Assembly: GCA_050303615.1 (NCBI GenBank)
Contig: JBNLCC010000086.1
Span: 1-64,000, forward strand
Direction: 5' to 3'
DNA length: 64,000 nt
From: CAZDXJ01 sp050303615
GTDB lineage: Bacteria; Pseudomonadota; Gammaproteobacteria; Methylococcales; Methylomonadaceae
In this document: positions 62,818-64,000 of the stretch, piece by piece
Layout: each line of letters starts with the position of its first letter
How positions within the stretch are numbered: position 1 is the stretch's first letter
The notes under the pieces: model-generated
What the model was told of the DNA's origin: nothing
Database searches by the model: none
What the model saw: the letters and a program-made list of their open reading frames with translations, nothing else
Program-made: the position numbers and the translations under genes

Positions 62818-64000
62818 CTAGCGGCAAAGTTCGGTATCAATGATCCCGCCGTTTATTGCCGACAATTTTGCAGGAATAATCTGATTTTCCAATTTTTCCG
62901 ATGTGGAATTTTCACAGCGAACGCGCAGATAATTGGGCGTATAACCAAATACAAATTGCTTGTCATCATCAACTTGTTGGGATTGTCCTTCCCATAACAC
63001 CGGCAGCGTTTTTCCGAGGTTCTGCGCCAGGTAACGATGTTTCATCTGTTCCGCCAATTGATGCAATTGATGACTGCGTTGTTTTTTGGTCGCGGTAGTA
63101 ATTTGGCCGGGCAGGGTCGCGGCTTTAGTGCCTTCTCGCGGCGAATAGGAAAATATATGCATATCGCCGAACCCGGTTTGTTCAATGAATTGATAGCTTT
63201 GTTGCCATTCCTGCTCGGTTTCTCCGGGAAAGCCGACAATAATGTCGGTCGTCAGGTTAAAGTCGGGTATGTTTTCTCTGGCCTGTTCGGCGATGCGCGT
63301 AAACTGCTGCGTTTTACAGCGTCTGGCCATCCGGCGTAGCACAGTATCCGCACCGCTTTGCAGCGGCAGATGCAAATGCGGCATCATGCGTGCATTTGAG
63401 AATAGATGGAAGAAATCATCCGGTAAATCCCAGGGTTCCAATGAGCCGAGTCTCAAGCGGGGAATATCGGTATCGTTTAATATCGCTTTAACTAAGTCGC
63501 TCAGGTTGCAATCAAGGTCTGAACCGTAGCCGCCTAAGTGCACGCCGGTGAGAATAACTTCGTGAATGCCCTGTCGATGCAGAGTATTGATTTCTTCAAC
63601 CACGGTTTGCACCGGCCGGCTACTTTCTGCGCCGCGCGCCTTGGTGACAATGCAGAATGTGCATTGATAACGGCAGCCGTCCTGCACTTTGACAAACGCC
63701 CGTTGCTTGCCGCGGCTGAACAGCGATACTTCGCCCGGTTCGGTTGACATGGCCGGCATGGTATCGGGGGCCAGCTCCGCTAAAGTCATATCAACCAACC
63801 GCTGTTTGTCTTTATTGCTGATCACCAGATCCACGCCCATCGCCTGGGCCGCTTCATCGGGATGCAATGTGGCATAGCAGCCGCTGATGATCAATTTGGC
63901 GTGAGGATTTTCGCGATGTATTCTGCGAATCAACTGGCGCGATTTACGTACCGCATCCCCGGTAACCGCGCAGGAATTTAAAACGATCAGTCCGGCGTCA
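62818..64000 (-). CDS. mtaB: tRNA (N6-threonylcarbamoyladenosine-37-C2)-methylthiotransferase, 5' end beyond window
   Basis: About 394 residues are visible; the N-terminus lies past 64000. The frame enters with DAGLIVLNSCAVTGDAVRKS and IISGCYATLHPDEA (Cys ligands of the auxiliary cluster), then the radical-SAM motif GCRYQCTFCIVTKARG (CxxxCxxC), GVHLGGYG, LPLQSGADTVLRRMARR and the C-terminal TRAM-like region. It adds a methylthio group to t6A37 in tRNA. The MtaB-type C-terminus and ARGAESSR distinguish it from MiaB and RimO. Confidence 0.92.
   Translation of the reverse strand, partial: DAGLIVLNSCAVTGDAVRKSRQLIRRIHRENPHAKLIISGCYATLHPDEAAQAMGVDLVISNKDKQRLVDMTLAELAPDTMPAMSTEPGEVSLFSRGKQRAFVKVQDGCRYQCTFCIVTKARGAESSRPVQTVVEEINTLHRQGIHEVILTGVHLGGYGSDLDCNLSDLVKAILNDTDIPRLRLGSLEPWDLPDDFFHLFSNARMMPHLHLPLQSGADTVLRRMARRCKTQQFTRIAEQARENIPDFNLTTDIIVGFPGETEQEWQQSYQFIEQTGFGDMHIFSYSPREGTKAATLPGQITTATKKQRSHQLHQLAEQMKHRYLAQNLGKTLPVLWEGQSQQVDDDKQFVFGYTPNYLRVRCENSTSEKLENQIIPAKLSAINGGIIDTELCR

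Noticed and set aside
1..64000. tRNA or rRNA genes
   Set aside because: Reading the intergenic regions, I found no cloverleaf with a GGTTCRANYCC arm and no rRNA-like stretch; a tRNAscan-SE run would settle it.

Overview
The window looks like the chromosome of a gammaproteobacterial (Methylococcales-type) methanotroph. The strongest evidence is a compact tetrahydromethanopterin (H4MPT) C1-transfer island at 46.5-53.6 kb. It holds beta-RFAP synthase, two ATP-grasp proteins, mch, a CitG-like gene and fae, and it sits next to gammaproteobacterial housekeeping genes (ubiG, gph, sufT, cysZ, hemF, pntAB, dtd, mtaB). A cytochrome P460 and several c-type haem proteins fit the same lifestyle. Species cannot be named from the sequence alone.

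Layout. 0-2.4 kb: two truncated, inward-facing IS256-family remnants bracket a secreted GlcG/HbpS-like protein. 2.7-8.1 kb: a leftward five-gene cluster with a periplasmic binding protein, a SpoIIE-type phosphatase, a small Cys-rich protein, a haem lipoprotein and a DcaP-like porin. 8.1-13.7 kb: dtd, then a rightward envelope/lipid cluster (two GT2 glycosyltransferases, a LAB_N protein, a secreted nuclease, a phytoene-desaturase-like flavoprotein) and a DUF218 protein. 14-25 kb: a Na/Pi cotransporter with PhoU domain, a UPF0182-OmpA fusion, a BamE-like lipoprotein, hemF, a ParA ATPase, a CYTH-CHAD protein, a SixA-Nudix fusion and a GNAT enzyme. 25.5-33.9 kb: a 1219-residue membrane sensor-like protein of unknown function, a K+ channel, cytochrome P460, an MBL/beta-CASP hydrolase, a candidate small RNA and an iron-permease-like protein. 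34.3-39 kb: an NtrC-type regulator with its kinase, a DUF6502 protein and an SDR. 39.2-42.1 kb: a secreted DUF1800-like/DUF1501 pair carrying three in-frame stop codons. 42.3-46.1 kb: a structured RNA candidate, a rhodanese and pntAB. 46.5-53.6 kb: the H4MPT island. 53.7-57.1 kb: a leftward operon ubiG-gph-SDR-sufT-hisA-like. 57.4-64 kb: MTA/SAH deaminase and mtnA (methylthioadenosine salvage), cysZ-like, a ThDP enzyme and the 3' part of mtaB.

How the parts fit: fae and mch catalyse the entry and the cyclohydrolase step of H4MPT-linked formaldehyde oxidation. beta-RFAP synthase makes the pterin, and the ATP-grasp, CitG-like, nucleotidyltransferase and HAD genes around it are candidates for unassigned cofactor steps. 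Transhydrogenase PntAB would balance the NADH/NADPH from that pathway.

Most promising for follow-up: (1) a 19-bp hairpin plus T-run with an anti-Shine-Dalgarno-like loop at 33283-33349; (2) three separate nonsense codons without any frameshift in the DUF1800-like/DUF1501 pair, each explicable by one C-to-T change; (3) the binding protein-phosphatase-porin cluster; (4) UPF0182 fused to OmpA; (5) the SixA-Nudix fusion near CHAD and phosphate transport; (6) the 1219-residue sensor-like protein.
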